Origin: Rathayibacter sp. SW19
GTDB taxonomy: Bacteria; Actinomycetota; Actinomycetes; Actinomycetales; Microbacteriaceae
Length of the DNA stretch: 64,000 nucleotides
Direction of reading: 5' to 3'
Assembly (NCBI RefSeq): GCF_030866825.1
Contig: NZ_CP133020.1
Coordinates: 4,588,001 to 4,652,000 of the forward strand
Of this stretch, positions 55,401-63,329 are shown piece by piece. Positions within the stretch are counted from its first letter, which is position 1; the number at the start of each line of letters is the position of its first letter. The translations under genes were made by a program, and so were the position numbers. The notes below the pieces were generated by a model, which saw only the letters and a list, made by a program, of their open reading frames with translations, had not been told where the DNA came from and did no database searches.

Positions 55401-56306
55401 GTGGCCGAACTCGTCGCCGTACTGGCGACCACTCATCATCCGTTCTATCTCAAGCTGACGTCCGCGCCGCCGGAGGAGCAGATTCCCCAGGCACCGGAGT
55501 GGAAGCGCAAGGTCGAGGCGTATCGCGAAACGCTGACTCGAGCCAAACCGGACATCTTGGTAATGGTCGGCGCCGACCACTTCCATCAGTTCTTCCTGGA
55601 CAACTACCCGCAGTTCCTGATCGGCAAGGCGCCGAAGTACGACGCCACGTTCTACAACGAGGAGCGAGAGTTCGGGATCCCGAAGTACGTGCTCGACGGG
55701 CACGAGGATCTCTCCGCATTCATGCTCGAGGGTCTCATCGACCGAGGCTTCGACATGGCGTTCAGCAACGAGTTGAAGCTCGATCATTCGATCATCTGCC
55801 CGATAATCACCACCCGACCGGATGCCGACCTCCCGGTCGTTCCGATCTACACCAACATCTTCGCCCCGCCTTTCCCGACCCCGCAGCGGTTCTGGGATCT
55901 CGGGCGGGCCATCCGCGAGATCATCGACGAGTACCCCTCCGACCAGCGCATCGCCGCGATCGGCAGCGGGCATCTGTCACTCGAGCTGGGCGGACCGCGG
56001 CAGTTCGAAGACCACGGGCCGGATCCGGAGTTCGATGCGCGGGCGATTAATTGGCTCGCCACCGGCGACATGGAAGGGATGCTGGCGAACGTCACGCGAG
56101 GCAACCTCGGCACGTTCGGCAACGCGACCCACGGGTTCCTCGACCTGGTCACGATGATGGGCATCGCGGGACCGATCAAAGCCGACTATGTCGACAGCCT
56201 GGACCTGTTCCACACGCGCGAGGCGTATGTCACGTGGTATCCCAATGGAGTCGAACCCGATGGAGTCGAGCCCGATGGAGTCGAGCAGAGTGGAGCGCCG
56301 CAATGA
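55401..56306 (+). CDS. Class III extradiol ring-cleavage dioxygenase, LigB-like catalytic subunit
   Basis: This 301-residue LigB-fold protein has candidate Fe(II) ligands at VLATTHHPFYL (His12/13) and MVGADHFHQFFLDN, and a catalytic-base His in AAIGSGHLSLELGG. It resembles protocatechuate 4,5-, gallate or related dioxygenase beta subunits, cleaving a catecholic ring beside the hydroxyls with O2. The C-terminus ends in a repeated GVEPD sequence from a 15-bp tandem repeat at 56249-56289. GTG at 55401 is the start, and the stop overlaps the alpha-subunit ATG. Confidence 0.85.
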   Translation: MAELVAVLATTHHPFYLKLTSAPPEEQIPQAPEWKRKVEAYRETLTRAKPDILVMVGADHFHQFFLDNYPQFLIGKAPKYDATFYNEEREFGIPKYVLDGHEDLSAFMLEGLIDRGFDMAFSNELKLDHSIICPIITTRPDADLPVVPIYTNIFAPPFPTPQRFWDLGRAIREIIDEYPSDQRIAAIGSGHLSLELGGPRQFEDHGPDPEFDARAINWLATGDMEGMLANVTRGNLGTFGNATHGFLDLVTMMGIAGPIKADYVDSLDLFHTREAYVTWYPNGVEPDGVEPDGVEQSGAPQ

Positions 56307-56668
56307 GTAAGTACTACGTCGACAAGTTCCTTTACACGACGGACCGCGATCCAGACCTCCTGCACCAGTACAAGACAGAGCCCGCCACGTACATGGCGCG
56401 CTGGGAGAAGGAGATCGGGCCACGGCTCAGCGCCGCGGAGACAACCAGTTGGACTGCCTTCACCGATCAGGAGCGCACGGCGCTGATCGAGCACGACTAC
56501 GTCACCCTGTTCGAATTGGGCGCGCACTTCTTCCTGTCGCTGACGATCTACATCGGCATCTACAACGATGACTATGTTGCTGCCTCCGGCCCGCTGTCGT
56601 TCCAACGCGAGTACGGGGCGAAACTCCAGCACTGGCGGGGAAGGGAATATCCATCGGTGGTCTGCTAG
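56303..56668 (+). CDS. LigA-like small subunit of extradiol dioxygenase
   Basis: This 121-residue helical protein is of the LigA family (protocatechuate 4,5-dioxygenase alpha chain). MSKYYVDKFLYTTDRDPDLLHQYKTEPATYMARWE is followed by LSAAETTSWTAFTDQERTALIEHDYVTLFELGAHFFL. The alpha subunit covers the active site and helps bind the aromatic carboxylate. ATG overlaps the ligB-like stop (ATGA) with GGAG seven bases upstream, so the two form one enzyme. Confidence 0.85.
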   Translation: MSKYYVDKFLYTTDRDPDLLHQYKTEPATYMARWEKEIGPRLSAAETTSWTAFTDQERTALIEHDYVTLFELGAHFFLSLTIYIGIYNDDYVAASGPLSFQREYGAKLQHWRGREYPSVVC

Positions 56669-56682
56669 TGGGTGGCGAATTG

Positions 56683-57948
56683 ATGAGTGATGTGCTGACG
56701 AGAGATGTGCTGACGAGAGATGGATCGATGAAAGAAGCCGCGTTGGAACACCTGCGACCGGCCACGTCCGGTCCGCTTTCCGGCATTGTCGTGGCCGACT
56801 TCTCCCGCATCCTCGCCGGGCCGTACTGCACGATGCTACTCGCCGATCTCGGCGCAACCGTGATCAAGGTCGAAAGCCCTGCCGGCGATGACACCCGCAG
56901 TTGGAGCCCGCCGTCACGTGGGGACGATGCCACGTACTACCTCGCAATCAACCGCAACAAGAGCTCGATCGCACTGAACCTGAAGGATGCGAAAGATCTC
57001 GCTGTCGCGCGCCGGCTCGCCGAGAATGCAGACGTGTTCATCGAAAACTTCAAGCCGGGCGGGCTCGCCCGTTTCGGCCTCGATTACGACAGCGTCGCGG
57101 TGGCGAACCCGGGTGTGATCTATTCGTCGATCAGCGGCTTCGGAACGAAAGAGGGCGCGGCACTACCCGGTTACGACCTGTTGGTGCAAGCGCTGTCGGG
57201 GCTGATGAGCCTGACCGGCTCACCGGATGGACCCCCATATCGGGCGGGGATCTCCGTCTTCGACGTCATGACAGGGATGCATTCCGGAATGGGAATATTG
57301 GCGGCACTGCACCATCGCACGCTTACCGGCCAAGGGCAGCATGTGGAGACGAACCTGATGTCTTCCGCTCTTTCCGGGCTGGTCAACCAGACGTCTGCGT
57401 ACGTTGCGGGTGACTTCATCCCCGAACGAATGGGCAACGCACACCTCAGCCTGTTCCCGTATGAGCCGCTGCCCACCGGGGACGGCGAGCTCATTGTCGT
57501 CGCAGGGAACAACGGCCAATTCGAGACGCTCTGCACAGCGCTCGATCTACCGGACCTGCCGCGCGACCCACGGTTCTCGACCCCGTCTGGGCGCAATTTC
57601 GAGCGTGAGCAATTGCGCCCTTTGCTCCTGGAACGCCTCAGCAGGCACTCCGCGCACGAGTGGTTCGACATCCTTACGGCCGCCGGCCTCCCGTGCGCGC
57701 CGATCCAGAACGTCGCTGAAGGCGTACAACTCGCGGAACGGCTCGGCCTGGAACCCATGGTGCTCGCCGGCCGTGGACAGAGCGCGATACCCACCATTCG
57801 CAACCCGATCACGTTCTCCGAGACACCGCCGAGCTACGACCTCGCCCCGCCGAGCCTGGACGGAGATCGCGCTGCCGTGCTGGCGTGGCTCGAGACAACA
57901 TCAGGCAACCGAACAGACGCAACCGATGGAGCATCCGCAGATGACTGA
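56683..57948 (+). CDS. Class III CoA-transferase (CaiB/BaiF family), second copy
   Basis: About 421 residues: GIVVADFSRILAGPYCTMLLADLGATVIKVE, NKSSIALNLKDAKDL, ENFKPGGLARFGLDY, SGFGTKEGAALPGYDLLVQALSGLMSLTG (with the Asp that carries the acyl group) and LIVVAGNNGQFETLC. It transfers CoA between organic acids. Its place between ring-cleavage and lyase genes suggests it activates a ring-cleavage product. The N-terminus has a duplicated VLTRD from a 15-bp tandem repeat at 56692-56721. ATG at 56683 is preferred to GTG 56668. Confidence 0.9.
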   Translation: MSDVLTRDVLTRDGSMKEAALEHLRPATSGPLSGIVVADFSRILAGPYCTMLLADLGATVIKVESPAGDDTRSWSPPSRGDDATYYLAINRNKSSIALNLKDAKDLAVARRLAENADVFIENFKPGGLARFGLDYDSVAVANPGVIYSSISGFGTKEGAALPGYDLLVQALSGLMSLTGSPDGPPYRAGISVFDVMTGMHSGMGILAALHHRTLTGQGQHVETNLMSSALSGLVNQTSAYVAGDFIPERMGNAHLSLFPYEPLPTGDGELIVVAGNNGQFETLCTALDLPDLPRDPRFSTPSGRNFEREQLRPLLLERLSRHSAHEWFDILTAAGLPCAPIQNVAEGVQLAERLGLEPMVLAGRGQSAIPTIRNPITFSETPPSYDLAPPSLDGDRAAVLAWLETTSGNRTDATDGASADD

Positions 57949-58759
57949 GAATCAGACGAACACCGACACCGACGTGCCCGCTTTCCCCACGTCGATCGGC
58001 ACATCGACGCCGACCTCCATGTCGCTGCTTGGCCAGGACATCGCGAGCGAAATGCTCGGCAAGGTCAGCTTCGGCGAGCTCGCGCTGTGGTTGATGACGC
58101 AGGAGCGGCCGACGCCGCAGCAGGCGCGGGTGTTCGATGCCGTCATGGTCGCGCTCGCCGATCACGGGCTGACTCCGATTGCGATCGCTTCCAGGCTGAC
58201 CCTGTACAGCGCGCCTGAGTCGATCCAAGGCGCACTTGCGGCAGGGCTGCTCGGCGGCGGCTCGCGCTTTCTCGGTGTGACAGAGGACACCGGGCGATTC
58301 TTGGCCGCCGCGCTCGAATCCGCCGACAACATGCCGGTCACCGAAGCCGACTACGACGCGCTCGCACGCACAGCGATCACCTCCGCCCGCGCCGCCGGTC
58401 ACCTCGTTCCCGGCCTCGGGCACCCTGTGCACAAGACCGGAGACCCACGCGTTCCTGTGATGATCCAGATTGCGAAGGACGAGGAGCAGTACGGTCCTCA
58501 GTTGCAGCTATTCGAGGCGATTGGGCGCGTGCATCCGGAGATTCTCGGCCGCACGCTCCCGCTGAACGGCGCCGGTGTGTGCGGGGCCGCCCTGGCCGAC
58601 ATCGGCGTGCCGCTCGGGCTGTTGCGCGGGGCGGTGCTGCTGGCACGCTGCGCGGGGTTGCTTGGACATCTCGGTGAAGAAATGCGCCGTCCCATCGGCG
58701 AGGCGGTATACATGACTGTGGATCGTCACGCGCAGTACGTCGCGGACGACCGCAGCTAA
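57941..58759 (+). CDS. Citryl-CoA lyase-like protein (citrate-synthase fold)
   Basis: This 272-residue protein has a short citrate-synthase fold as in citryl-CoA lyases: VSFGELALWLMTQERPTPQQARVFDAVMVALADHGLTP, GALAAGLLGGGSRFLG, HLVPGLGHPVHKTGDPRVPV (the substrate His region), and LPLNGAGVCGAALADIGVPLGLLRGAVLLARCAGLLGHLGEE. The expected reaction is cleavage of a citryl-CoA-like thioester to acetyl-CoA and a keto acid. ATG at 57941 overlaps the CoA-transferase stop. Alone it cannot be assigned a substrate. Confidence 0.82.
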   Translation: MTENQTNTDTDVPAFPTSIGTSTPTSMSLLGQDIASEMLGKVSFGELALWLMTQERPTPQQARVFDAVMVALADHGLTPIAIASRLTLYSAPESIQGALAAGLLGGGSRFLGVTEDTGRFLAAALESADNMPVTEADYDALARTAITSARAAGHLVPGLGHPVHKTGDPRVPVMIQIAKDEEQYGPQLQLFEAIGRVHPEILGRTLPLNGAGVCGAALADIGVPLGLLRGAVLLARCAGLLGHLGEEMRRPIGEAVYMTVDRHAQYVADDRS

Positions 58760-58796
58760 GACGCGATAGGCACCGCGTTGGAACGGAAGACACTGC

Positions 58797-59597
58797 ATGC
58801 GACGGGATTCCAGCCCTGATTTCATCGAGGCGATCGCCAGGGGGCTCGACGTCATCCGGTGCTTCAACGCAGCCCGCCCCGCAATGTCGCTCAGCGAGGT
58901 CGCGGTCGCATCGGCTCTCCCGCGCCCGACCGCACGCCGCATATTGATCACCCTCGAGCAGCTCGGCTACGTGCGCTCGGGCACGCACGGGTTCATGCTG
59001 ACACCGCAGGTGGTCGAGCTCGGCATGGCCTACATCGGTTCGATCAACATCTGGGAGATCGTGCGGCCGAACCTCGAGCACCTCGTGCAGCAGACGAACG
59101 AATCGAGTTCGATCGCCCTGCTCGACGGTTCGGACATCGTGTATGTGGCGCGCGTCGCCGTGCCCAAGCTGGTGACTCTGTCCGTGACGATCGGCACCCG
59201 CTTCCCCGCGCTGTCGACGTCGCTTGGAAAGGTGCTGCTCGCCGCCCTGGCACCGGACGAACTGGATGCCACGCTCGCGTTGCCGACCCGGTCCGGTCTT
59301 GAGGCCCGCTGGCAGCCGGATCGACCGGAGATCGACGCAGCGCTGCAGGGCGTGCGCGAGCGCGGCTGGGCGATGACGGATGAGCAGCTTGCGCGGGGCA
59401 TTCGCTCGATTGCCACGAGCATCCGCGACGCCGACGGCCACACGGTTGCTGCTGTGAACGTGAATGCGAACAGTGCGGAGACCTCTCTTCAAACGCTGAC
59501 CGACCATCACCTGCCGCTGCTGACACAGGCGGCGGATGCGATCAGCCAGGATTGGATCGCTTGGCACTCGCGCCCCCTGCTCACCCTGGGGGCCTGA
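58797..59597 (+). CDS. IclR-family regulator, PcaR/PobR-like
   Basis: This 266-residue protein has the IclR helix-turn-helix (DFIEAIARGLDVIRCFNA, MSLSEVAVASALPRPTARRILITLEQLGYV) and an effector domain with SGLEARWQPD, GWAMTDEQLARGIRSIA and AAVNVNANSAETSLQTL, close to PcaR/PcaU-type regulators of protocatechuate catabolism. It is the last gene of the ring-cleavage cluster, 37 bp after the lyase, and likely controls it in response to an aromatic acid. Confidence 0.9.
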   Translation: MRRDSSPDFIEAIARGLDVIRCFNAARPAMSLSEVAVASALPRPTARRILITLEQLGYVRSGTHGFMLTPQVVELGMAYIGSINIWEIVRPNLEHLVQQTNESSSIALLDGSDIVYVARVAVPKLVTLSVTIGTRFPALSTSLGKVLLAALAPDELDATLALPTRSGLEARWQPDRPEIDAALQGVRERGWAMTDEQLARGIRSIATSIRDADGHTVAAVNVNANSAETSLQTLTDHHLPLLTQAADAISQDWIAWHSRPLLTLGA

Positions 59598-59608
59598 GCG
59601 CTCCCCGC

Positions 59609-59674
59609 TGGTCGAGTAGCCCGCGAGCTTTCGGTCCCTGAGCGCAGCCGAAGGGCGAGCGGGCGTATCGGGAC
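59609..59674. repeat. Composite dispersed repeat
   Basis: CTGGTCGAGTAGCCCGCGAG, then the palindrome GGTCCCTGAGCGCAGCC + GAAGGG (59633-59655), then GGGCGTATCGGGACC. Same family as 31037-31154. Confidence 0.8.
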
Positions 59675-59726
59675 CGCCGCAAAGGGTCTGGACCTCCCAT
59701 TGGGCTGTCGGCATTCAGGGCGGATT

Positions 59727-60107
59727 TCAGGCGTTGACAAGTTGGTGCGCGCGCTGGTGACTGACGCCAAGAAGGGTGCCCACGTCACGGAGAGGCACGC
59801 CCTGTTGAGCGAGACCGCGCGCGAGTTCGGCGGCCTTCGCAGTGGCGTCGCGCTCAAGCCATGATGCCTGCTCACGTTCGGAGTGGATGCGTTCGAGCGT
59901 TTTTGCGATGTCCTCGATCGCCCCCACTCGTTCGACCGTCAGGGCCACGCTGATCGACTCGATCGGCAAATCCAGAGTTACCGCGACATACTCCTTCGCC
60001 ATGAGTTCCGCTTCGGCGAGCCTCCTGGCCTGAGTGAGTCCGTTGAGTTCTGGAATCGAGATCATCCACCATTTGCCATCACGCGTAACGATTGCGCTGT
60101 ACGTCAT
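59727..60107 (-). CDS. HicB-like antitoxin, no partner toxin seen
   Basis: This 126-residue protein has a HicB-type partial RNase H fold at the N-terminus (SAIVTRDGKWWMISIPELNGLTQARRLAEAELMAKEYVAVTL) and a C-terminal helix-turn-helix (GVPLRDVGTLLGVSHQRAHQLVNA). GGAGG seven bases before ATG 60107 fixes the start. No HicA-like gene is adjacent on either side, so it may be an orphan antitoxin or stand-alone regulator. Confidence 0.8.
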   Translation of the reverse strand: MTYSAIVTRDGKWWMISIPELNGLTQARRLAEAELMAKEYVAVTLDLPIESISVALTVERVGAIEDIAKTLERIHSEREQASWLERDATAKAAELARGLAQQGVPLRDVGTLLGVSHQRAHQLVNA

Positions 60108-60206
60108 TGCTTGGCCTCCCGGTTGGTTGTGCACTCACCATCAGAATAGTCCAGGGCAACTAGACAGCATGAGTCTATTGATGCTAGACATTTTCGATCC
60201 TGCCGA

Positions 60207-60344
60207 TCATCGCGCCGGCCCAGAGGTGATCCGCCTCCAGATGTGCCTCACACCGAGCGTGGAGAATTCGGCCCGCTGGCTCACGTCGTCGACCTGCGGC
60301 TTTCCGCAGCCCTCGCACGTGATGGACCCCTCCTTGTAGCGCAC
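60207..60344 (-). CDS. Possible small zinc-ribbon protein or remnant
   Basis: A 45-residue open frame reads VRYKEGSITCEGCGKPQVDD, then RRITSGPAR before TGA, with one CxxC pair. Another CxxC segment (GWCGHCGDPDVILSSP) lies on the same strand at about 60430-60510 in a frame without a clear start. Apart from these traces, 60108-60574 shows no supported gene. This could equally be decayed accessory sequence. Confidence 0.3.
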   Translation of the reverse strand: MRYKEGSITCEGCGKPQVDDVSQRAEFSTLGVRHIWRRITSGPAR

Positions 60345-60574
60345 CCCCTGCCGGACTGGCGGACGTCACTGTCATGCACAGCATGTTCCTCGCTGAGCCC
60401 GGGCCGTTCGGCTGCTGTTACGTGAACGGTGGGGAACAGGTGACTCCCCCGATTGGGGAGGACAAGATGACGTCGGGGTCGCCGCAATGCCCGCACCAGC
60501 CGATAGCCTCATTCCCAGTAGCATCCAGCGGCGACAAGCGGCATCCGGCTGCGGCAAGCACGAAAGAGAGTGGT

Positions 60575-61123
60575 ATGGCGACGACCATTTACGAGATCCT
60601 TGACCAGCTGCACGCCGCAGCGCTGGACGAGAGTGAGGGCGATTACCGTCGCATCGATAAGGCGACCGATGACATCCTCGCCGACTGTCAGAAGTCGGTC
60701 GGCGCCGAGGCAGGCCGGGCGCTCGCGGGCCTGCATCTGAACTACGAAACGGCGCAGCCGTATCCGCTGCACGAGACCCGCATTGCGGGTGCGCGCGACC
60801 GCGTCAAGAAGATGCGCTATGCCAGGACTGGCAAAACAGTCGACAAGACGACGATCACCTACAACTGCGCTATCACGTCGTCGGGCATTCCGCTTGAGGC
60901 GCAGGAGTACCTGCTCGGCTCCCACAGCGCTCTCGACTGGATCATCGAGCGGTACCAGGTGAAGACCGACAAAGCATCCGGAATTCTCAACGACCCCAAC
61001 GACTGGGCCGATCAGCATGGCAACGCCCGCTATATCCTCGATCTGATTATCCGCATCGCCACCGTGAGCGTCGAGACGGTTAAGATCGTGAACCCCCTAC
61101 CCTCGCTGAACACGATCGAGTAG
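60575..61123 (+). pseudogene. Deletion remnant of a type ISP restriction-modification enzyme
   Basis: This 182-residue open frame joins a family N-terminus (MATTIYEILDQLHAAALDE) to the extreme C-terminus: LHLNYETAQPYPLHE, MRYARTGKTVDKTTITYN, TSSGIPLEAQEYLLGSHSALDWIIERYQVKTDKASGILNDPNDWA, YILDLIIRIATVSVETVKIVNPLP. This is diagnostic of large (~1600-residue) type ISP helicase-nuclease-methyltransferases. The nuclease, helicase and methyltransferase parts are gone, so only an inactive stub remains. The frame is open, so a small protein may still be made. Confidence 0.8.
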
Positions 61124-61194
61124 ATGGTGTCCGGCTCGGTGAGGGTAACGCTAGCGGGAGGCGAGTTGGAGCAGGTCGCCGTATCGTCGACCTC

Positions 61195-62007
61195 TTGCAG
61201 AAACAGGCCAAGCTGGCAGATCGCTATGAGAAGGTTATGGGCGTCACTCCAAAGCCCAATTCGGTATGCGCGTCCGACGACCAGGCTAGCAACCCGCTGC
61301 AGCTCGACCAGTTCATTGGATACTGCCTGCTGCAATCCATCGACGCCGCCCGTATCAGCAGTTTCGTCGTAGACGGGCAGGGGCCGGGCGAGACCGAACT
61401 GCCGATCATGGGGCTGTACCCTCTCTTGCGCGCCCAGATCGAATGCGCCAGCCTCGCCGCCTGGGTGATGACCCCGAGTACGCGGCGCGAACGTATCCTG
61501 CGGCGCCTCCAAGCAAGCCACGACGAGTTCCGCTACGAGAAGATGTTCGTCGAGGCCGGACTCGAACTTGGAAAGAAGACCAACAGCTACAAAGAGAAGG
61601 TCCGCCGCGAAATCAGTAGGCAGGCCAGGGAACAGAAGCGCTACCTTGAAGCGATCGCCGACGCCAACGGAATCGCTAAGCACGAATACGAGGAAGCGCT
61701 TCCTGGTCTGGGGGACATGGCCAACGAGGCAGGACGCTGGCTCGGCCTCGGCTCGGCGGCCAAAGTGGCGTGGATGCTCTCCAGCGGGTTCACGCATGCC
61801 TCCTTCCGCCGAGGACTTCGCGTGTTGGACCTCTCCGTATCCGCTACCCACGGCAACATTCACGAAGGTGTAATGACGACCAATAACACCTACCTGCACG
61901 CGGGGCTCGAGGTGGTCTACAGAACGACCTTAGTTACATTGAAGCGATGGGGCCATCGGAGAATCGCGATAGACGGGGAGCGCCCGGTCCCCACGCCGCT
62001 CCTCTGA
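61195..62007 (+). CDS. Hypothetical protein, helical, function unknown
   Basis: About 270 residues and not recognised. It looks globular and helical with LLQKQAKLADRYEKVMG at the start, LYPLLRAQIECASLAAWVM, RRLQASHDEFRYEKMFVEAG, a charged coiled segment KEKVRREISRQAREQKRYLEAIADA, and AWMLSSGFTHASFRRGLRVLDLS near the end. The start is uncertain: TTG 61195 is the first start codon in the open stretch, but in-frame codons upstream (61129-61194) are also open. It follows the restriction-enzyme stub and may belong to the same accessory patch. Confidence 0.55.
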   Translation: MQKQAKLADRYEKVMGVTPKPNSVCASDDQASNPLQLDQFIGYCLLQSIDAARISSFVVDGQGPGETELPIMGLYPLLRAQIECASLAAWVMTPSTRRERILRRLQASHDEFRYEKMFVEAGLELGKKTNSYKEKVRREISRQAREQKRYLEAIADANGIAKHEYEEALPGLGDMANEAGRWLGLGSAAKVAWMLSSGFTHASFRRGLRVLDLSVSATHGNIHEGVMTTNNTYLHAGLEVVYRTTLVTLKRWGHRRIAIDGERPVPTPLL

Positions 62008-62111
62008 TGCTCGGTCTATGTCGACCTCGCCGCCGACGTCCGCTGAAGTGGGCACCCTGTCGACCTGTCGGAGTTCCGGGCAATCGCAGTCGTTGCCGGT
62101 AGTGTTCGAGG

Positions 62112-62615
62112 GTGGCACGGAAGGGCAGCAAGGCATCACGGCAAGGCAGGGAGCCGCAGCCGAAAGTGAAGCCGTCGCCGTCCGACGTGCACGACATCGT
62201 CTACTTCCAGCGGCACCAGAGCGACGACCCGGGCATTTCCGCGCCCGGGCGCGATGCGTTGCGAAACTGGCCCGACAAGATTCGAGCGAAGACCTACGCC
62301 GTGCTTGGCGCCGTCGCCGCAGCCCCGCCTATCCGCTTCGCAGGTGGCGGGTACTGGGAAGCCATGCACGGAGACATGGCAGGCTGGTTCGAGGTGCGCA
62401 TTGACGGCCCGAACCGTGAGCACTTCCGCCTGTTCTGTCTGCTCGATTATGACGCTCTCGACGAGAACGGCAACCCGGTGGGCAAGCCGTATCTGGTGAT
62501 CATCGACGGCCGACGTAAAGTCTTCCGCACCACACTGGCAGACGCTGAGTACTCGAAGATCCGAGCGCTCGGTGACGAGTACCGCGGCCGGAACGCGCCG
62601 CGCTCGGTCATCTAG
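62112..62615 (+). CDS. HigB/RelE-like toxin (phage Gp49-like)
   Basis: This 167-residue protein has a basic N-terminal extension followed by a Gp49/HigB-like ribonuclease fold: RDALRNWPDKIRAKTYAVLGAVAAAPP, GGYWEAMHGDMAGWFEVRIDG, EHFRLFCLLDYD and YLVIIDGRRKVFRTTLADAEYSKIRALGDEY. Such toxins cleave mRNA at ribosomes and usually sit directly before a HigA-like antitoxin in the same direction. Here the only HTH gene is downstream in the opposite orientation. ATG at 62112 follows a GAGGGTGGC stretch. Confidence 0.75.
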   Translation: MARKGSKASRQGREPQPKVKPSPSDVHDIVYFQRHQSDDPGISAPGRDALRNWPDKIRAKTYAVLGAVAAAPPIRFAGGGYWEAMHGDMAGWFEVRIDGPNREHFRLFCLLDYDALDENGNPVGKPYLVIIDGRRKVFRTTLADAEYSKIRALGDEYRGRNAPRSVI

Positions 62616-62644
62616 CTCTGGACAGCCACCCAGACGCCTAAGCG

Positions 62645-62986
62645 TCAGACGGCAGCGTTCCGCATCGGCCCAGTGATCTCCAGGCGCTCAGTTTTGGTCA
62701 TCTTTTCGAGCGTGACTCGGAGCCCAAGTGTCGCCGCAACCTCGACGAGCGTTGAGACGGTCGGATTGACGGTTGACGCAGTGAGCAGGCGACGCACGGC
62801 TGGGGCCTGCATCCCTGCCGCGCGCGCGATCTCACTCCTGCTCATGCCCTCCGACACCGCAGCCTCGTTCAGCGCGTTGACGAGAGAGTCAATCGTGCGC
62901 ACGCGAATCGCCTCCGCAGCGTAGGCGCGCGCGAACTCGGGGTCCTGGGCGTCTTCTGCGACGTCGTCCCAGAATGTTCCAGGCAT
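62645..62986 (-). CDS. XRE-family helix-turn-helix protein, antitoxin-like
   Basis: This 113-residue protein has an N-terminal region PGTFWDDVAEDAQDPEFARAYAAEAIR, a helix RTIDSLVNALNEAAVSEGMSRSEIARAAGMQAPAVRRLL (XRE-type helix-turn-helix) and NPTVSTLVEVAATLGLRVTL, typical of HigA/XRE antitoxins. ATG at 62986 has GAGGAG seven bases upstream. It is convergent with the HigB-like gene, 29 bp apart, separated by a small GACGC/GCGTC hairpin. An inverted repeat at 63038-63053 is its likely operator. Confidence 0.85.
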   Translation of the reverse strand: MPGTFWDDVAEDAQDPEFARAYAAEAIRVRTIDSLVNALNEAAVSEGMSRSEIARAAGMQAPAVRRLLTASTVNPTVSTLVEVAATLGLRVTLEKMTKTERLEITGPMRNAAV

Positions 62987-63037
62987 AGTTTCTCCTCGAT
63001 CGATGTTGCTTTTGCTGTTGCCGCGCAAAGCTGTGGC

Positions 63038-63053
63038 GTAACTTCTATGTTAC
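63038..63053. promoter_or_regulatory. Inverted repeat upstream of the XRE gene
   Basis: GTAACTTCTATGTTAC has five-base arms GTAAC/GTTAC. It lies 51 bp before the XRE start on the minus strand and is a candidate operator. Confidence 0.5.
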
Positions 63054-63283
63054 ACCCTAGAGGCTGTCAACAACCGCGCGGGGCGGGTGGCGATCAGCCC
63101 GCCAGCAGGCAGCCGAGGCACGGCATCCTCGCCATGAACGACCACGCGGTCGATCGTAGGCTGGCCCGAATTGCGAAGTGTGTCGACGACGACATCGTCG
63201 AAGACCGCCTGGTGATTGCGCACCACAACCAGCTGGTCGTCACCGTTCTCAATGAGAATCTCAGCGCCGCGCTGAACGATCAA
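63050..63283 (-). CDS. Possible small protein downstream of vapC, uncertain
   Basis: This 77-residue open frame starts with TTG: AEILIENGDDQLVVVRNHQAVFDDVVVDTLRN, then TIDRVVVHGEDAVPRLPAGG. It has plausible strand periodicity but no recognised family and no good ribosome site. It lies between vapC and the XRE gene in the same direction. It may be a decayed gene. Confidence 0.3.
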   Translation of the reverse strand: MIVQRGAEILIENGDDQLVVVRNHQAVFDDVVVDTLRNSGQPTIDRVVVHGEDAVPRLPAGGLIATRPARLLTASRV

Positions 63284-63329
63284 GAGACCATGAGGGCATG
63301 ATCACTGCCCCGTGGCGGCACTGACGCCG

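Noticed and set aside
61124..61372. Short plus-strand frame starting right after the restriction-enzyme stub
   Set aside because: It overlaps the better-supported 61195-62007 frame and shows no protein-like pattern.
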